From positions 27,944 to 91,943 of the forward strand of contig AQOF01000023.1 in NCBI GenBank assembly GCA_000565345.1: DNA of 64,000 nucleotides, given 5' to 3'. How positions within the stretch are numbered: position 1 is the first letter of the stretch; each line of letters begins with the position of its first letter. The translations under genes were made by a program, and so were the position numbers. The notes under the pieces are model-generated. The model did not search any database. It saw nothing but the letters and a program-made list of their open reading frames with translations, and was not told the DNA's origin. This stretch comes from Salinivibrio costicola subsp. costicola ATCC 33508 = LMG 11651. GTDB taxonomy: Bacteria > Pseudomonadota > Gammaproteobacteria > Enterobacterales > Vibrionaceae. This document shows positions 30,557 through 43,372 of the stretch, piece by piece.

Positions 30557-30872
30557 GATTCACCCCGTTTCTGTATTTTTTTAAATCTATGTATTAAATA
30601 TAAGGTTAGCTTAACCGCTAACGGGCGATTTCGCTATCCGTTGACGCTAACCTAACCAAGAAATCGACCAGATAGCTTAATCCATGTCAATTTCATGTCA
30701 TCTTTCTCTCATTTTTGACCTTCCACTCACTCGCCTCAAGGGCTTTTATTTTGATGCGGAAAATAAAAATATTGCTGTGTTTTACTAAAGCTTAATATAA
30801 AAATCAAACAAAAAAGGCCCAATTTGGGCCTTTGTTGTGGGAAGAAACCAGTTGAAGATTGCTAACCTGCTG
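30557..30872 (-). promoter_or_regulatory. ptsH upstream region with long imperfect palindrome
   Basis: 316 nt without a gene. Next to cysK it holds the cysK terminator. Between 30604 and 30657 is an imperfect 54-nt palindrome whose outer arms are GGTTAG and CTAACC, with inner ACGG/CCGT pairing. A TTGACA on the minus strand near 30690 is a candidate -35 but no good -10 follows at 17 nt. An A/T-rich block (30570-30605) adjoins the ptsH start and may carry a -10. No confident CRP site was recognised by eye. Confidence 0.5.
30806..30833 (-). terminator. Terminator of cysK
   Basis: Stem AAAGGCCCAA / TTGGGCCTTT; on the minus strand a T-tract follows, 40 nt after the cysK stop. Confidence 0.85.
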
Positions 30873-31840
30873 TTACTGCTCTGTTTCCAGCTCAGTGAAC
30901 ATGCCAGCAAATAGTGGCGAACTGAGATAACGCTCGGCGGCACTTGGTAAAATTGTGACAATCGTCTTATTCGCAAACTCGGGGAGCTCGGCAATTTTGT
31001 TCGCGGCGACAACGGCTGCGCCTGATGAGATCCCACCTAGGATACCTTCTTCTTCCATCAAACGGCGTGCCATGGCAATCGCTTCATCTGAGCTCACAGA
31101 AACGACCTGATCAACTAACTTGATATCCAAGTTTTTTGGGACAAAGCCGGCGCCGATGCCTGAATTTTATGAGGGGCCGGTTGTACGTCTTGACCAGCAA
31201 TAGTTTGAGCAATCACGGGTGACTCCGCGGGCTCCACTGCGACGGTGGTAATGGCTTTCCCTTGCGTGTTTTTGATATAGCGGCTCACACCGGTCAGTGT
31301 CCCGCCGGTGCCGACACCGGCAACAAACACATCGATTTCACCGTCAGTATCTTCCCAGATCTCAGGGCCTGTGGTCTTTTCGTGAATTTCTGGGTTGGCT
31401 GGGTTGTCGAACTGCTGGAGCATAAGATATTTACCAGGCGCTTGCGCCATGATTTCCTCTGCTTTCGCAATTGCGCCTTTCATCCCTTTAGGCGCTTCGG
31501 TGAGCACCAATGTCGCGCCCATCGCTTTAAGTAGCTTACGACGCTCAAGGCTCATCGACTCTGGCATGGTAAGCGTCAATTTATACCCGCGTGCTGCGGC
31601 AACATAAGCCAGCGCAACCCCGGTATTACCACTCGTAGGTTCAATCAGCTCAATGCCTGGTTTCAGGGTGCCTTTTTTTTCCGCATCCCAGATCATGTTG
31701 GCACCGATGCGGCACTTCACACTAAAGCTTGGGTTACGTGCTTCTACTTTTGCTAACACATTCGGCTTAGCAACACGGTTTAGGCGTACCAGTGGGGTAT
31801 GGCCAATTGTTTGCGTATTGTCTTCGTAAATCTTGCCCAT
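30873..31840 (-). CDS. cysK: Cysteine synthase A, one frameshift
   Basis: PLP enzyme making cysteine from O-acetylserine and sulfide. N-terminal [20 protein letters not shown] lysine in [13 protein letters not shown] (near residue 43); SGNTGVALA substrate loop; [13 protein letters not shown] phosphate cup. The frame breaks near 31163 after PHKIQ, where one G is missing; the other frame continues [20 protein letters not shown] and ends FTELETEQ. Repaired length is about 322 residues. cysZ lies directly upstream, as in E. coli. Confidence 0.97.
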
Positions 31841-31956
31841 TGTATCGTTCCTTCATGACACCGATTTAAATCACTGCTCCAAGCATATCGCTAATGCCTG
31901 TTTTTGAAAGGATCGGTTGGTTATATCTTATTGTGAGTGTGAAAGCGTAAGAGGCG

Positions 31957-32715
31957 CTAATTACGCCCCAACTGCTCTTTATGGCGATCGACCCACATGG
32001 CGGTTGCACCACATACTGCGGCAGGCATGACGATGAGATTCAGTAAAGGTGTCATCGTAAACAACATGACGACTGCGCCAAAGCTCAACGAGGTGCCTCG
32101 CTGTTGTTTGAGAGTATCGCGCATGGTTGGGAAAGCGACCTTATGGTTATCGAACGGGTAGTCGCAATACTGAATGGCCATCATCCAAGCGCTAAATAAA
32201 AACCAAAGCACAGGGCCTAAGGTTTGGCCAATGGCGGGGATCCAAAGCAATAACAATAATCCGAGTGCTTTGGGTATGTAATAGGTTAGCTTTTGCCACT
32301 CGCGCTTCATAACACGCGGTACATCCTTGATAAGTCCCGTGATCCCATCGTCGGGCGCGGGGGCACCGGTGAGTTTCGCTTCCAGATGCTCAGACAATAA
32401 GCCGTTGAATGGCGCCGCAATCCAGTTAGCGAGAGTACTGAATGCGTAGGAGAACACCACTAAAATCGCAATCACGACCAAAGGCCAAATCACAAACGAG
32501 AGCCAGGATAACCACTCAGGTAGCATAGCCATCCAGTGATCGAGCCATTCACTAAATTGTGAGAGTAAATAGATAAACGCCCCGCCGAGTAGCAGCACAT
32601 TCACGAGGATCGGAATGATCACAAAGCGGCGTAATCCGGGGGTCATCATTAATGAAAACCCCTGAAAAAGGTAGCCCGCGCCGCTTTGAGGGCGAGGGCG
32701 TGTCGCGTTGTTCAT
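31957..32715 (-). CDS. cysZ: Sulfate transporter CysZ
   Basis: Inner-membrane protein supplying sulfate for cysteine synthesis. 252 residues from ATG 32713-32715 (GGAGAAACA upstream), starting [20 protein letters not shown], with hydrophobic segments at about residues 33-55, 75-105 and two in the C-terminal half ([33 protein letters not shown]). The longer open frame to 32799 lacks a better ribosome site. The gene heads toward cysK and diverges from zipA. Confidence 0.94.
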   Translation of the reverse strand: MNNATRPRPQSGAGYLFQGFSLMMTPGLRRFVIIPILVNVLLLGGAFIYLLSQFSEWLDHWMAMLPEWLSWLSFVIWPLVVIAILVVFSYAFSTLANWIAAPFNGLLSEHLEAKLTGAPAPDDGITGLIKDVPRVMKREWQKLTYYIPKALGLLLLLWIPAIGQTLGPVLWFLFSAWMMAIQYCDYPFDNHKVAFPTMRDTLKQQRGTSLSFGAVVMLFTMTPLLNLIVMPAAVCGATAMWVDRHKEQLGRN

Positions 32716-32997
32716 TGTTTCTCCTTGATGGTTTACGGTATCGACAGACGGTTTGCGGTTATAGTATGGGGGGAGCCATGGCGATGACAATGACCCCATA
32801 ATGGGAAAGTTTACGGATTTGTGTGTCTCGATTCGTTAAATTCTTCCCAACTTTTGATACAGTTAACTAAGTTGACCATTAACGCATTGCGTCAGCCATC
32901 GGGCCCCGCTTATGATTCCACTAACGTTTGCAAAGCTGTCGGCGTTGTGACATAAGCTAATCAAAACGCTGAACATAGATAGATTTGAGAATCAATG

Positions 32998-33954
32998 ATG
33001 CAGGAATTGCGCCTTGTACTGATTGTTTTGGGAGCATTAGCAATTGCAGCTTTGCTTTTGCATGGTCTCTGGACAAACAAGAAAGAAAAGACGACCAAGT
33101 TCGGCGAAAAGCCCTTGGGAAAACTGGAAGACGATAACGACGCGCAAAAGTTTGACCAAGACGGTATTGGTGCGGTGAGAGTGGTCAGCAATACTAAGCA
33201 TGGCAATGAAAAGCCCGCGCGTCAGGAGCCTGCTGTCAGCTTCGGCGACAAGCCTGATGTTGATCCTCTATTTGCCGGTGACACTCAGGTGGCGTCTGAC
33301 TCAGAACAAACGCTTTACCCGTCAATGTCGGCAACCGATGATGATCCTAGCTTTGCCTCTGCGTCGGTTGCCTCCAATGATGGCGACGAGACAGGAGAGA
33401 CAGAAACTGCCAATATCGCCTCCGCGCAACCAGAAGCGGAAACAATGCATACCGACGAGGCGACTCAAGCTGAGGTTGATGAGCATGAAAGCCACGAGCG
33501 TGCGTCAGAAAAAACGGCAACCCAAGCCGATGAGCCCGACGATACCGAAGTATTAGTCTTACACGTGCATGCCAATAATAATGCGGTATTTAGTGGTTTG
33601 GACTTAATTCCGACCCTTGAGCAATATGGACTGCGCTTTGGTGATATGGGGATTTATCATCGTCATTCAGACTTATCTAGCAGTGGTAAGGTTCTATTCA
33701 GCGTCGCGAATATGGTCAAGCCCGGCACCTTTGATGTGAGTCACTCAGAGAGCTTTGAAACGCCAGGGATCAGCTTTTTTATGACGCTACCTTGCTACGG
33801 TGAGCCAGAGCAAAACTTTAAATTGATGCTGCAAACGGCACAACAAATTGCGGATGAGTTGGGTGGATTGGTATTAGATGATGCCCGCTCAATGATGACA
33901 CCATCACGCCTTGATGAATACCGTGAGCGAGTGAAAGCCTTCAACGCCTCGTAA
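32998..33954 (+). CDS. zipA: Cell division protein ZipA
   Basis: Tethers FtsZ to the membrane. About 318 residues: N-terminal membrane anchor MQELRLVLIVLGALAIAALL, a basic stretch, a long low-complexity P/Q-poor but D/E/A/S-rich linker (about 45-180), then the C-terminal FtsZ-binding domain (VLHVHANNNAVFSGLDLIPT, FFMTLPCYGEPEQNFKLML). The linker is more acidic than in E. coli, which fits a halophile. Followed by ligA as in enterics and vibrios. Confidence 0.95.
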   Translation: MQELRLVLIVLGALAIAALLLHGLWTNKKEKTTKFGEKPLGKLEDDNDAQKFDQDGIGAVRVVSNTKHGNEKPARQEPAVSFGDKPDVDPLFAGDTQVASDSEQTLYPSMSATDDDPSFASASVASNDGDETGETETANIASAQPEAETMHTDEATQAEVDEHESHERASEKTATQADEPDDTEVLVLHVHANNNAVFSGLDLIPTLEQYGLRFGDMGIYHRHSDLSSSGKVLFSVANMVKPGTFDVSHSESFETPGISFFMTLPCYGEPEQNFKLMLQTAQQIADELGGLVLDDARSMMTPSRLDEYRERVKAFNAS

Positions 33955-33976
33955 CGCGCTTAACACCGATTGATGA

Positions 33977-36075
<2,099 letters not shown>

Positions 36076-36082
36076 TTTACAT

Positions 36083-36109
36083 GGCCATGTGCAGCCTCTG
36101 CACATGGCC
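36083..36109. repeat. Perfect 12-bp inverted repeat after ligA
   Basis: Arms GGCCATGTGCAG and CTGCACATGGCC with a 3-nt loop CCT, eight bases after the ligA stop. No T-tract follows on either strand, so it is a strong hairpin but not a textbook intrinsic terminator. Confidence 0.75.
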
Positions 36110-36120
36110 TGATTGTGGAA

Positions 36121-36138
36121 TTTACCTGGACTGGTAAA
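36121..36138. promoter_or_regulatory. TTTACC-N6-GGTAAA palindrome upstream of gltX
   Basis: Perfect 6-bp half sites spaced by six bases, centred about 52 nt before the gltX ATG, a position where an operator could overlap the promoter. The binding protein, if any, is unknown. Confidence 0.4.
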
Positions 36139-36181
36139 CTAACCGTTACTCATCATTCTCAGCACTGGGATAGGGATCCTA

Positions 36182-37606
36182 ATGACTATCAAAACCCGCT
36201 TTGCCCCCAGCCCAACCGGCTTTTTGCACGTGGGCGGTGCACGTACCGCACTGTATTCTTGGTTAGCAGCACGCAGCCAAGGCGGTCAATTTGTCTTGCG
36301 AATTGAAGATACTGATATCGAACGTTCAACCCAAGAAGCGGTTGATGCTATTTTAACCGGCATGGAATGGTTAGGTCTTGATTGGGATGAAGGGCCGTAC
36401 TACCAAACCAAGCGCTTTGATCGTTATAACGAATTAGTCGATCAGTTGCTGGCCGAAGACAAAGCCTACAAGTGTTATGCGCCCAAAGATCTTTTGGACA
36501 CCATTCGTGAAGAGCAAAAAGCGAATGGCTTAAAGGCACGTTACGATGCTAATCACCCCAAAGTGGTTGAAGCAAACAGCCAAGCCAAGGCGGATGACCC
36601 GCATGTGATCCGTTTCCGCAACCCGAAAGAGGGTAAGGTTGTTTTTGACGATAAAATTCGTGGTCGTATTGAGATTGCCAACAGCGAGCTTGACGATCTG
36701 ATTATTCGTCGAACGGATGGCAGCCCAACTTACAACTTCTGCGTCGTCGTGGATGATTGGGACATGGGGATCACCCAAGTTGTCCGCGGTGAAGATCACA
36801 TTAACAACACGCCGCGCCAGATTAATATCTACGAGGCACTGGGCGCGCCCGTTCCTGAGTTTGCTCATTGCTCGATGATTCTAGGCGACGATGGCGCCAA
36901 GCTATCTAAACGCCACGGTGCGGTCAGCGTCATGCAGTACCGTGATCAAGGCTTTTTGCCGCAAGCGTTGCGTAACTACCTTGTGCGTCTTGGTTGGTCG
37001 CACGGTGACCAAGAGATATTTTCAATGGAAGAAATGATTGAATTTTTCTCATTGGGAGCGATCAGCAAGTCGGCGTCAGCGTTCAATACGGAGAAACTGC
37101 ATTGGTTGAACAACCATTACATTAAGCATGGTGATCCGGACGAGGTCGCTAAGCACTTGCAGTGGCATCTTGATCAACAACAGATTGACGCTAGCCAAGG
37201 CCCTGCCTTGACAGACGTCATTGGATTGGTTGGCGAGCGCTGCAACACCTTGGTGGAATTAGCCGCACAAAGCCGTTACTTCTACCAAGACTTTGATGAA
37301 ATAGACGCGACCGCCGCGAAAAAACATCTGCGTCCCGTCGCTTTAGCGCCGTTGCAAGTGGCAAAAGGCAAGATTGAAGCGCTGGATGATTGGACGGTTG
37401 ATGCCCTGAAAGCGGTGATTGCCGATACGTGTGCAGAGCTAGACGTTGGTATGGGTAAAGTCGGCATGCCATTGCGTGTTGCAGTCACGGGTGGCGGTCA
37501 ATCCCCATCTGTTGATGCGGTGATGCACCTGATTGGTAAAGATCGGGTAGTTGCCCGCATCGACCAAGCGATCAAGCTGGTTGAAGCGCGCGCAGCACAA
37601 AGCTAA
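36182..37606 (+). CDS. gltX: Glutamyl-tRNA synthetase
   Basis: Class I synthetase charging tRNA-Glu. 474 residues, full length. HIGH-type motif in [20 protein letters not shown] (residues 6-25) and KMSKS-type motif [14 protein letters not shown] near residue 240. The anticodon-binding helical domain follows. The glutamate specificity is supported by the [14 protein letters not shown] region. ATG 36182 follows AGGGAT. Confidence 0.97.
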   Translation: MTIKTRFAPSPTGFLHVGGARTALYSWLAARSQGGQFVLRIEDTDIERSTQEAVDAILTGMEWLGLDWDEGPYYQTKRFDRYNELVDQLLAEDKAYKCYAPKDLLDTIREEQKANGLKARYDANHPKVVEANSQAKADDPHVIRFRNPKEGKVVFDDKIRGRIEIANSELDDLIIRRTDGSPTYNFCVVVDDWDMGITQVVRGEDHINNTPRQINIYEALGAPVPEFAHCSMILGDDGAKLSKRHGAVSVMQYRDQGFLPQALRNYLVRLGWSHGDQEIFSMEEMIEFFSLGAISKSASAFNTEKLHWLNNHYIKHGDPDEVAKHLQWHLDQQQIDASQGPALTDVIGLVGERCNTLVELAAQSRYFYQDFDEIDATAAKKHLRPVALAPLQVAKGKIEALDDWTVDALKAVIADTCAELDVGMGKVGMPLRVAVTGGGQSPSVDAVMHLIGKDRVVARIDQAIKLVEARAAQS

Positions 37607-37653
37607 ATCCGGTTATCTTGAAGACTAGGTACGTTAGTCTGATGACAAAAGAT

Positions 37654-37682
37654 AAGGGCGCTGAATGTCAGCGCCCTTTTTA
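37654..37682. terminator. Bidirectional terminator between gltX and uraA
   Basis: Stem AAGGGCGCTGA / TCAGCGCCCTT with loop ATG and a T-tail; between convergent genes. Confidence 0.88.
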
Positions 37683-37701
37683 ATGGATGAAGGTTGGGGG
37701 A

Positions 37702-38950
37702 TTAGTGCTTTTCTTCTTCCATTTGCGCACTGTCAACAATATGGTTTTCGCCCATTTGGCGCGGGAGTACCAAGTTGAGCACAATCGCTACCACACCACA
37801 CAGGCTAATACCTTGCAGGCTAAAATCGCCAATGCCAAACGCCATGCCGCCGATACCAAATACCAAGGTGACACCAACAATGGCAAGGTTACGCGAATCA
37901 TGTAGGTCGACTTGATTACGAATTAACGTATTGAGCCCGACGGTCGCAATAGAGCCAAACAGCAAGATCATAATCCCGCCCATCACTGGTAAAGGAATGG
38001 TAAGCAGCATTGCCCCGAGCTTACCCACAAAGGCGAGTACGATGGCAGTGACCGCCGCATAGGTCATGATTTTGGGGTTAAACGCTTTGGTCAGCATTAC
38101 CGCGCCCGTCACTTCACTATACGTGGTATTGGGTGGCGCGCCGAACAGTGAAGCGGCAATGGTTGCGGCACCATCACCGGCCATCGTGCGGTGTAGGCCT
38201 GGCTTTTTCAGGTAGTCTTTACGGGTGACATTAGAAATGGCCAGCATATCGCCTACGTGCTCAACGGCAGGCGCGATGGCGACAGGATCATAAATAAGAT
38301 GGCATTGATGTTAAACTCTGGGAGGGTAAAAGCAGGCATCATCAACCAGCTCGCATTCGCAACTTGAGTAAAGTCAACAATACCAACGACGAGGCTGGCA
38401 ACATAGCCCACCACAATCCCTGCCATAATCGGGACTAATTTAAAAAAGCCTTTCGCAAAGACACTCACTGCAATGGTCGTGAGCAATGACAGCAAAGAGA
38501 TCCAGATAGCCATGTCCCCCGCAATTAACTGCTCACTCCCATCGCCGGTTTTACCGAGTGCCATATTCACGGCGGTGGGAGCCAACCCAAGGCCGATAAC
38601 CATAATCACAGGGCCAACTACAACCGGTGGCAGGAGCTTGTGAATAATATCCACGCCTTTAATCCGAATGATGCGCCCATCAATAAATAGATCACACCGG
38701 CTGCCATTAGTCCACCCATGGTGGCGGGAATACCAAAATTGTTGACGCCGTACAAAATGGGAGCAATAAAAGCGAAGGAAGAGGCAAGGAAGATAGGGAC
38801 GGAGCGGCGGGTGATGACTTGGAATATCAGGGTACCGATCCCGGCCCCAAAAAGTGCGACGTTCGGGTCGAGCCCGGTTAACAGTGGCACTAACACCAAG
38901 GCACCAAATGCGACGAACAGCATTTGTGCCCCTTGTAAAACTTGCAACAT
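37702..38950 (-). CDS. uraA: Uracil permease, NCS2 family, two frameshifts
   Basis: Inner-membrane uracil:proton symporter. Multi-pass protein with FGALVLVPLLTGLDPNVAL at the N-terminus, PPVVVGPVIMVIGL, and SLFGAPPNTTYSEVTGAV, the conserved QNxG-like/substrate region near the C-terminal half. Breaks near 38664 (one C missing before RIKGVDIIHKLLPP) and near 38285 (one C missing; restored IPVAIAPAVEHVGDMLA). Repaired length is about 416 residues. No upp gene is adjacent in the window, though uracil rather than xanthine is favoured by resemblance to UraA. Confidence 0.92.
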
Positions 38951-39243
38951 AATCTCACCTCCAAAAAAAATCGCGCAATGCTAGCACAAAGCGTTTATGT
39001 GATTCCCATCATGTTTTTAAATGTGAGATCGGTAGCAAATAAATGATGTAACGGATTTCATTTTAATCCATATGCAAACATAGTCAGCCTCATGATCGCT
39101 TGCTCGCCTTGATGGCATCGAATTAATGGTGTTTGCTGGTGGTACGACCCCCTTTGTCCTCTCTTTTTTACAATTGAGGATTGCTGAACCTAGCGCTATC
39201 CGCTTATGATCGCTGGACGCCCATTTATCCATGTGGAAAAACT

Positions 39244-40424
39244 ATGAATCGATTTTTGTTGGCCCTTATTGCCTGTGTTTGGTTGCCAAGTGCGATGGCA
39301 AGCCCCCTTTATCATGCCAGTATCCCGCTGGATAATGGCGCGCAAACCTCACAACAAGCGGCAAAAAAACAAGCGCTGATCGCGGTACTGACTAAAGTCT
39401 CGGGACAACGCGAGGTGTCGGATAATCCTGCGGTCGAGCAAGCGCAGCAAGATGTTGATGGTTTCATCTCTCAGCTCGGATATGGAGAAAGCAAGGATCA
39501 ATCTGATGGTGCCGCACAGCGAACACTCGAAGTCGGGTTTGATAGTCAAAAAATTCGCGCCGTGCTGCGCCAGGCAGGGTTGCCTTATGGGGGAGTCCTC
39601 GCCCAGCAGTATTAGTGTGGCTTGTCGATGACCGTGATGGCGACCGGCAAATTATTTGGGAGCAAAGTGGGCGTCCTGTGATTGACCAACTACGTGATGC
39701 AGCGGCCATACGCGGCCTACCGGTGTTAATTCCGGTGGGTGACTTTGATGATTTGATGGCGATCTCTAGCAGTGATCTGTGGGGCGGCTTTATTGATCCT
39801 GTTGAGCAAGCCAGTCAGCGCTACCAGCCCGATGGCATTGTGATCGGAAAGTTGACTGAGCAAGGGATCCGTTGGCAATTCTTCCCCGATACCAGTGACA
39901 TGCAATCAGATCAAACTCGCGGGCAAGCCAATAATGCCCAAGCCATGATTGATACTATTGCTGATTACTATGCCGAGCAAACTGGTGTGGTACTCGATAA
40001 CGATGATGAGCGTGCATCGCTTCAAATTGCCATTGCAGGCATGGATAACGGCGATGACTATGTCGATCTTGAGCGCACATTAGCGGGGTTAAATGCGCTA
40101 CAACAGGTGCACTTAGCAGAATTAAACGATGATACCCTGATTTTCGATGTACGTTTAGCGGCCTCTCAACAAGCACTAATCAACGAGCTCACCGCCAATC
40201 GACATATTCGCTTGATGACGCCTCAAGAGCGTGAGGCACGTACGATGGCACCCGCTGAAGAGCAAGACAGCACAATGTCAGAGGACAAGAGTGAGACTGC
40301 TGTATCCGACACTGATAGTGACAAGCAGACAACCGAGTTGTTGTTTGCTACCCCAGCACTGACGGATAGCCGCGATGCCGATTCAACCGACAATCAACGC
40401 CTGTGGTTTGTGTGGACGTCTTAA
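39244..40424 (+). CDS. DUF2066 exported protein, one frameshift
   Basis: Starts MNRFLLALIACVWLPSAMAS, a signal peptide cleaved near residue 20. The N-terminal part (SQQAAKKQALIAVLTKVSGQ) and the middle (VIDQLRDAAAIRGLPVLIPV, YQPDGIVIGKL) match DUF2066 proteins found beside or near purM/upp/uraA in vibrios. The C-terminal tail is acidic and disordered. The frame breaks near 39588 (restored LPYWGSPRPAVLVWLVDDRD). Repaired length is about 393 residues. Periplasmic location is likely; function is unknown. Confidence 0.82.
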
Positions 40425-40452
40425 TCTGACCTGAAAAGCAATAGTTAAACCT

Positions 40453-40481
40453 AAAGGCTAGCGACGACCGCTAGCCTTTTT
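40453..40481. terminator. Bidirectional terminator between DUF2066 gene and lnt
   Basis: Stem AAAGGCTAGC / GCTAGCCTTT with T-tail. It overlaps the TAG of lnt. Confidence 0.85.
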
Positions 40482-42024
40482 GTGGATAAGTAGCACGACG
40501 CCAAGCAATCAGGCTCACCAGGCCACTGATAACAATCCACATCCAAAGCGGTCCGTTTCCCCATTGACGGTAGGGTGTCAGCCCCTGTGTTTGAGTAATT
40601 TGTGTGGTTAAAACTTGCGTCTCAAATTGTGGCAATGAGGCGTCAATCTGACCGCGCTCATCGACTAAAGCCGTCACCCCGTTATTGGTGGCTCGGATCA
40701 CGGGTAAGCCGAACTCGAGCGCGCGCATACGCGCAATTTCTAGATGTTGCCAAGGCCCAATAGAGCGCCCAAACCAGGCGTCATTCGAGAGGGTAATAAT
40801 GGCGTCGCTACTGGCGGTGAGGTTTTCACGGATTTGCGCGGGAAACGCAATTTCATAACACAGGGCGGTAATGTATTCCCAGCCGTTCGCAGGCAAAGCC
40901 GGTTGAATCGCTTCGCCTGGAGAAAATGACGACATGGGCAGATTAAAAATCGGCGCCAAAGGACGAAGCAGTGACTCAAACGGCACAAACTCGCCAAAGG
41001 GGAGTAAGTGATGTTTGCTGTACTGGGCGGGTGCTGGATACTGATAGCGCGGCGTTTTTGCACCGAGCGCGAGCACATTATTAAAATAGGTGCCATCCTC
41101 ACGCTGATCGAGCGCCCCCGTGATCACCGTGGTTTGATTGTGCTTGCCCGCTTGGTCCAGCTGCGAAAAAAAGCGGGGAAGATCTCGCTCTAATGCGGGA
41201 ATGGCGGCTTCTGGCCAAATCACCACGTCACTGTCCCAATGTTGACGGGTTAAATCCAGATACTTCATCAAGGTTGGCCAGCGTTGGTCGGCGCGCCACT
41301 TGAGTGCTTGAGGGACGTTGCCTTGGATCAGTGAGACCGTTTGCTGCTGATCGGTTTTGGTTGTCCACTTGACCGACCCGAGCCCTTCACTGACGGCAAA
41401 AAGCCCTATGATAGCGATCATACCGAAGAGGCGAGCACGCCCCTGCCATTGCCCCCAATGGGGGGTCACTAAGGCGGCTAAGCCCGCAAGCGACACCAAG
41501 ACGAGCGTGATCCCTTGAACACCCAGTACCGGGGCGATACTCGCAAACGGGCTGTCTATTTGGCTATAACCTGGCCATAACCAGGGAAAACCGGTAAATA
41601 CCCAGCCTCTTAGCCAATCAACCACTAACCACAAGGCAGGTGCCAGCATCGTCCATTTTATGCCCGCTTGCTTGATGGGTGATTTATGTATCAGCCAGCC
41701 GAATAGCGCGGGGTAAAGCGATAAATAGACGATAAGCAGTGCCATCAAAAACAGGCCTGCGATCACAGGCATCCCGCCAAAATGGTCAATACTGACATAC
41801 ACCCAGCTTACCCCAGTTGTAAACTGGCCGAGCCCCCAGCTAAAACCTATCCAAGCCGCGCGTTTGGGCGAGGAAGCAACTTGCAGAAGAAGCAACAAGC
41901 CCCAGAGCGCGACCAACATAAAGGGCCAATAGGAAAAAGGGGAAAAGGCGAGGGTGGCAAGCGCGCCAAAAAGGGCAGCCAATAATGGCTGCCCCAATGG
42001 GCGTAAACGGTTAGGCGTTTTCAC
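40471..42024 (-). CDS. lnt: Apolipoprotein N-acyltransferase
   Basis: Adds the third acyl chain to lipoproteins in the inner membrane, which matters here for RlpA, LptE, BamC and LolB made from the same window. 517 residues: an N-terminal multi-pass membrane region, then a nitrilase-type domain with catalytic E in [13 protein letters not shown] in the [17 protein letters not shown] stretch and C in [11 protein letters not shown] final transmembrane helix closes the protein ([14 protein letters not shown]). It overlaps corC by 14 nt. Confidence 0.96.
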   Translation of the reverse strand: MKTPNRLRPLGQPLLAALFGALATLAFSPFSYWPFMLVALWGLLLLLQVASSPKRAAWIGFSWGLGQFTTGVSWVYVSIDHFGGMPVIAGLFLMALLIVYLSLYPALFGWLIHKSPIKQAGIKWTMLAPALWLVVDWLRGWVFTGFPWLWPGYSQIDSPFASIAPVLGVQGITLVLVSLAGLAALVTPHWGQWQGRARLFGMIAIIGLFAVSEGLGSVKWTTKTDQQQTVSLIQGNVPQALKWRADQRWPTLMKYLDLTRQHWDSDVVIWPEAAIPALERDLPRFFSQLDQAGKHNQTTVITGALDQREDGTYFNNVLALGAKTPRYQYPAPAQYSKHHLLPFGEFVPFESLLRPLAPIFNLPMSSFSPGEAIQPALPANGWEYITALCYEIAFPAQIRENLTASSDAIITLSNDAWFGRSIGPWQHLEIARMRALEFGLPVIRATNNGVTALVDERGQIDASLPQFETQVLTTQITQTQGLTPYRQWGNGPLWMWIVISGLVSLIAWRRATYPQKG

Positions 42025-42883
42025 TGTTCGATTCGCTACTGTCTGGAATGGTGACTTGTAGCTGAATGATACGACGACTATCAGCGGCCGTCACTTTAAA
42101 ATGGTAGTCACCAATGTCGACTTCTTCACCACGATCAGGAAGATGACCAAAACTGGTCATAACCAACCCACCGATAGTGTCTACCACGTCATCTTGGAAC
42201 TGGGCGCCAAAATGCTCGTTAAAGTCTTCTAAGGTGGTCAGTGCTTTCATCGAGAAGGTATGGCGACTGAGTTGGCGAATCTCTTGCTCTTCCTCATCGT
42301 CATACTCGTCTTCGATCTCGCCTACAATTTCTTCGAGAATATCTTCAATGGTGACAACACCCGATACCCCGCCGAATTCATCGATGACGATCGCCATGTG
42401 GTAGCGTTCTTCTTGGAACTCTTTAAGTAGACGGTCAACCCGCTTACTCTCTGGTACCACCACAACAGGGCGTAAGACCTTTTCGATGTCGAAATCTTCA
42501 GCATCGGGGCGCAGATAGCGCAACAAATCTTTCGCAAGCAAGATGCCTTCAACATGGTCTTTGTCATCACTGATCACAGGATAACGTGAGTGTTGGGCAT
42601 CAATAATAATATTAATGATCGCTTCCAATGACTGCGATCGTTCAACGATTACCATCTGCGAACGGGGTATCATGATATCTCTCACACGCATGTCAGAGAT
42701 TTGCATCACACCTTCCAGCATATCCCGGGTGTCCTGATCGATCAGGGCGTTTTGCTCTGAGTCGCGAAATACGTCCACCAGTTCTTGTCTGTCTTTTGGA
42801 TCAGCTTGGAAAAACTGACCCAGCCGTTCGAAGAAGGTCTTCCTACTCGGACCGTCTGCGTTTTGCGAATTATCGTCGTTCAT
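42011..42883 (-). CDS. corC: CorC/YbeX CBS-pair protein
   Basis: Cytoplasmic protein linked to magnesium/cobalt efflux and, in recent work, to ribosome maturation together with YbeY. 290 residues: two CBS domains ([20 protein letters not shown] from about residue 65; [20 protein letters not shown] near 160) and a C-terminal CorC_HlyC domain ([20 protein letters not shown]). It lies in the conserved ybeZ-ybeY-corC-lnt operon. Confidence 0.95.
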   Translation of the reverse strand: MNDDNSQNADGPSRKTFFERLGQFFQADPKDRQELVDVFRDSEQNALIDQDTRDMLEGVMQISDMRVRDIMIPRSQMVIVERSQSLEAIINIIIDAQHSRYPVISDDKDHVEGILLAKDLLRYLRPDAEDFDIEKVLRPVVVVPESKRVDRLLKEFQEERYHMAIVIDEFGGVSGVVTIEDILEEIVGEIEDEYDDEEEQEIRQLSRHTFSMKALTTLEDFNEHFGAQFQDDVVDTIGGLVMTSFGHLPDRGEEVDIGDYHFKVTAADSRRIIQLQVTIPDSSESNSENA

Positions 42884-42901
42884 TCAATTTCATTCAGTTA
42901 G

Positions 42902-43372
42902 TTAACGCTCAATGAAGTCATTCGCATAAGGGTCACTGACCCCCATGGTTGCCAGGATCTTTCGTTCCAAGGCTTCCATTTGCTCGGCTTCATCATCCTC
43001 AATATGGTCGTAGCCCAATAAGTGTAAGCTACCATGGACGACCATGTGTGCCCAGTGATCCATCAGCGTTTTGCCTTGCTGCTGTGCCTCTTGCTCAACA
43101 ACTTGGCGACATACCACCAGATCACCGAGTAAATCTATGTCTACCCCAGGAGGTGCTTCAAAGGGGAAAGATAACACATTCGTCGGTTTATCTTTGCCAC
43201 GATAGTCGCGATTTAAGCTCTGGCTCTCACCTTCATCCACAATCCGGATCGTCACTTCCGCTTGAGGCTTGGCTTCGCGTATTGCATGTTCAAACCAAGC
43301 TTGAAGCTGGTCATCACTGGGCAGCCCCTGTTCGTCATCACAGGCGACCTGGACATCGACGTAATAGCTCAT
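42902..43372 (-). CDS. ybeY: Endoribonuclease YbeY, rRNA maturation
   Basis: Zinc metalloenzyme needed for 16S rRNA 3'-end processing and ribosome quality control. 156 residues with the signature [15 protein letters not shown] (H3xH5xH). The TNVLSFPFE motif precedes it. The ATG overlaps the repaired ybeZ stop as ATGA. Confidence 0.97.
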   Translation of the reverse strand: MSYYVDVQVACDDEQGLPSDDQLQAWFEHAIREAKPQAEVTIRIVDEGESQSLNRDYRGKDKPTNVLSFPFEAPPGVDIDLLGDLVVCRQVVEQEAQQQGKTLMDHWAHMVVHGSLHLLGYDHIEDDEAEQMEALERKILATMGVSDPYANDFIER

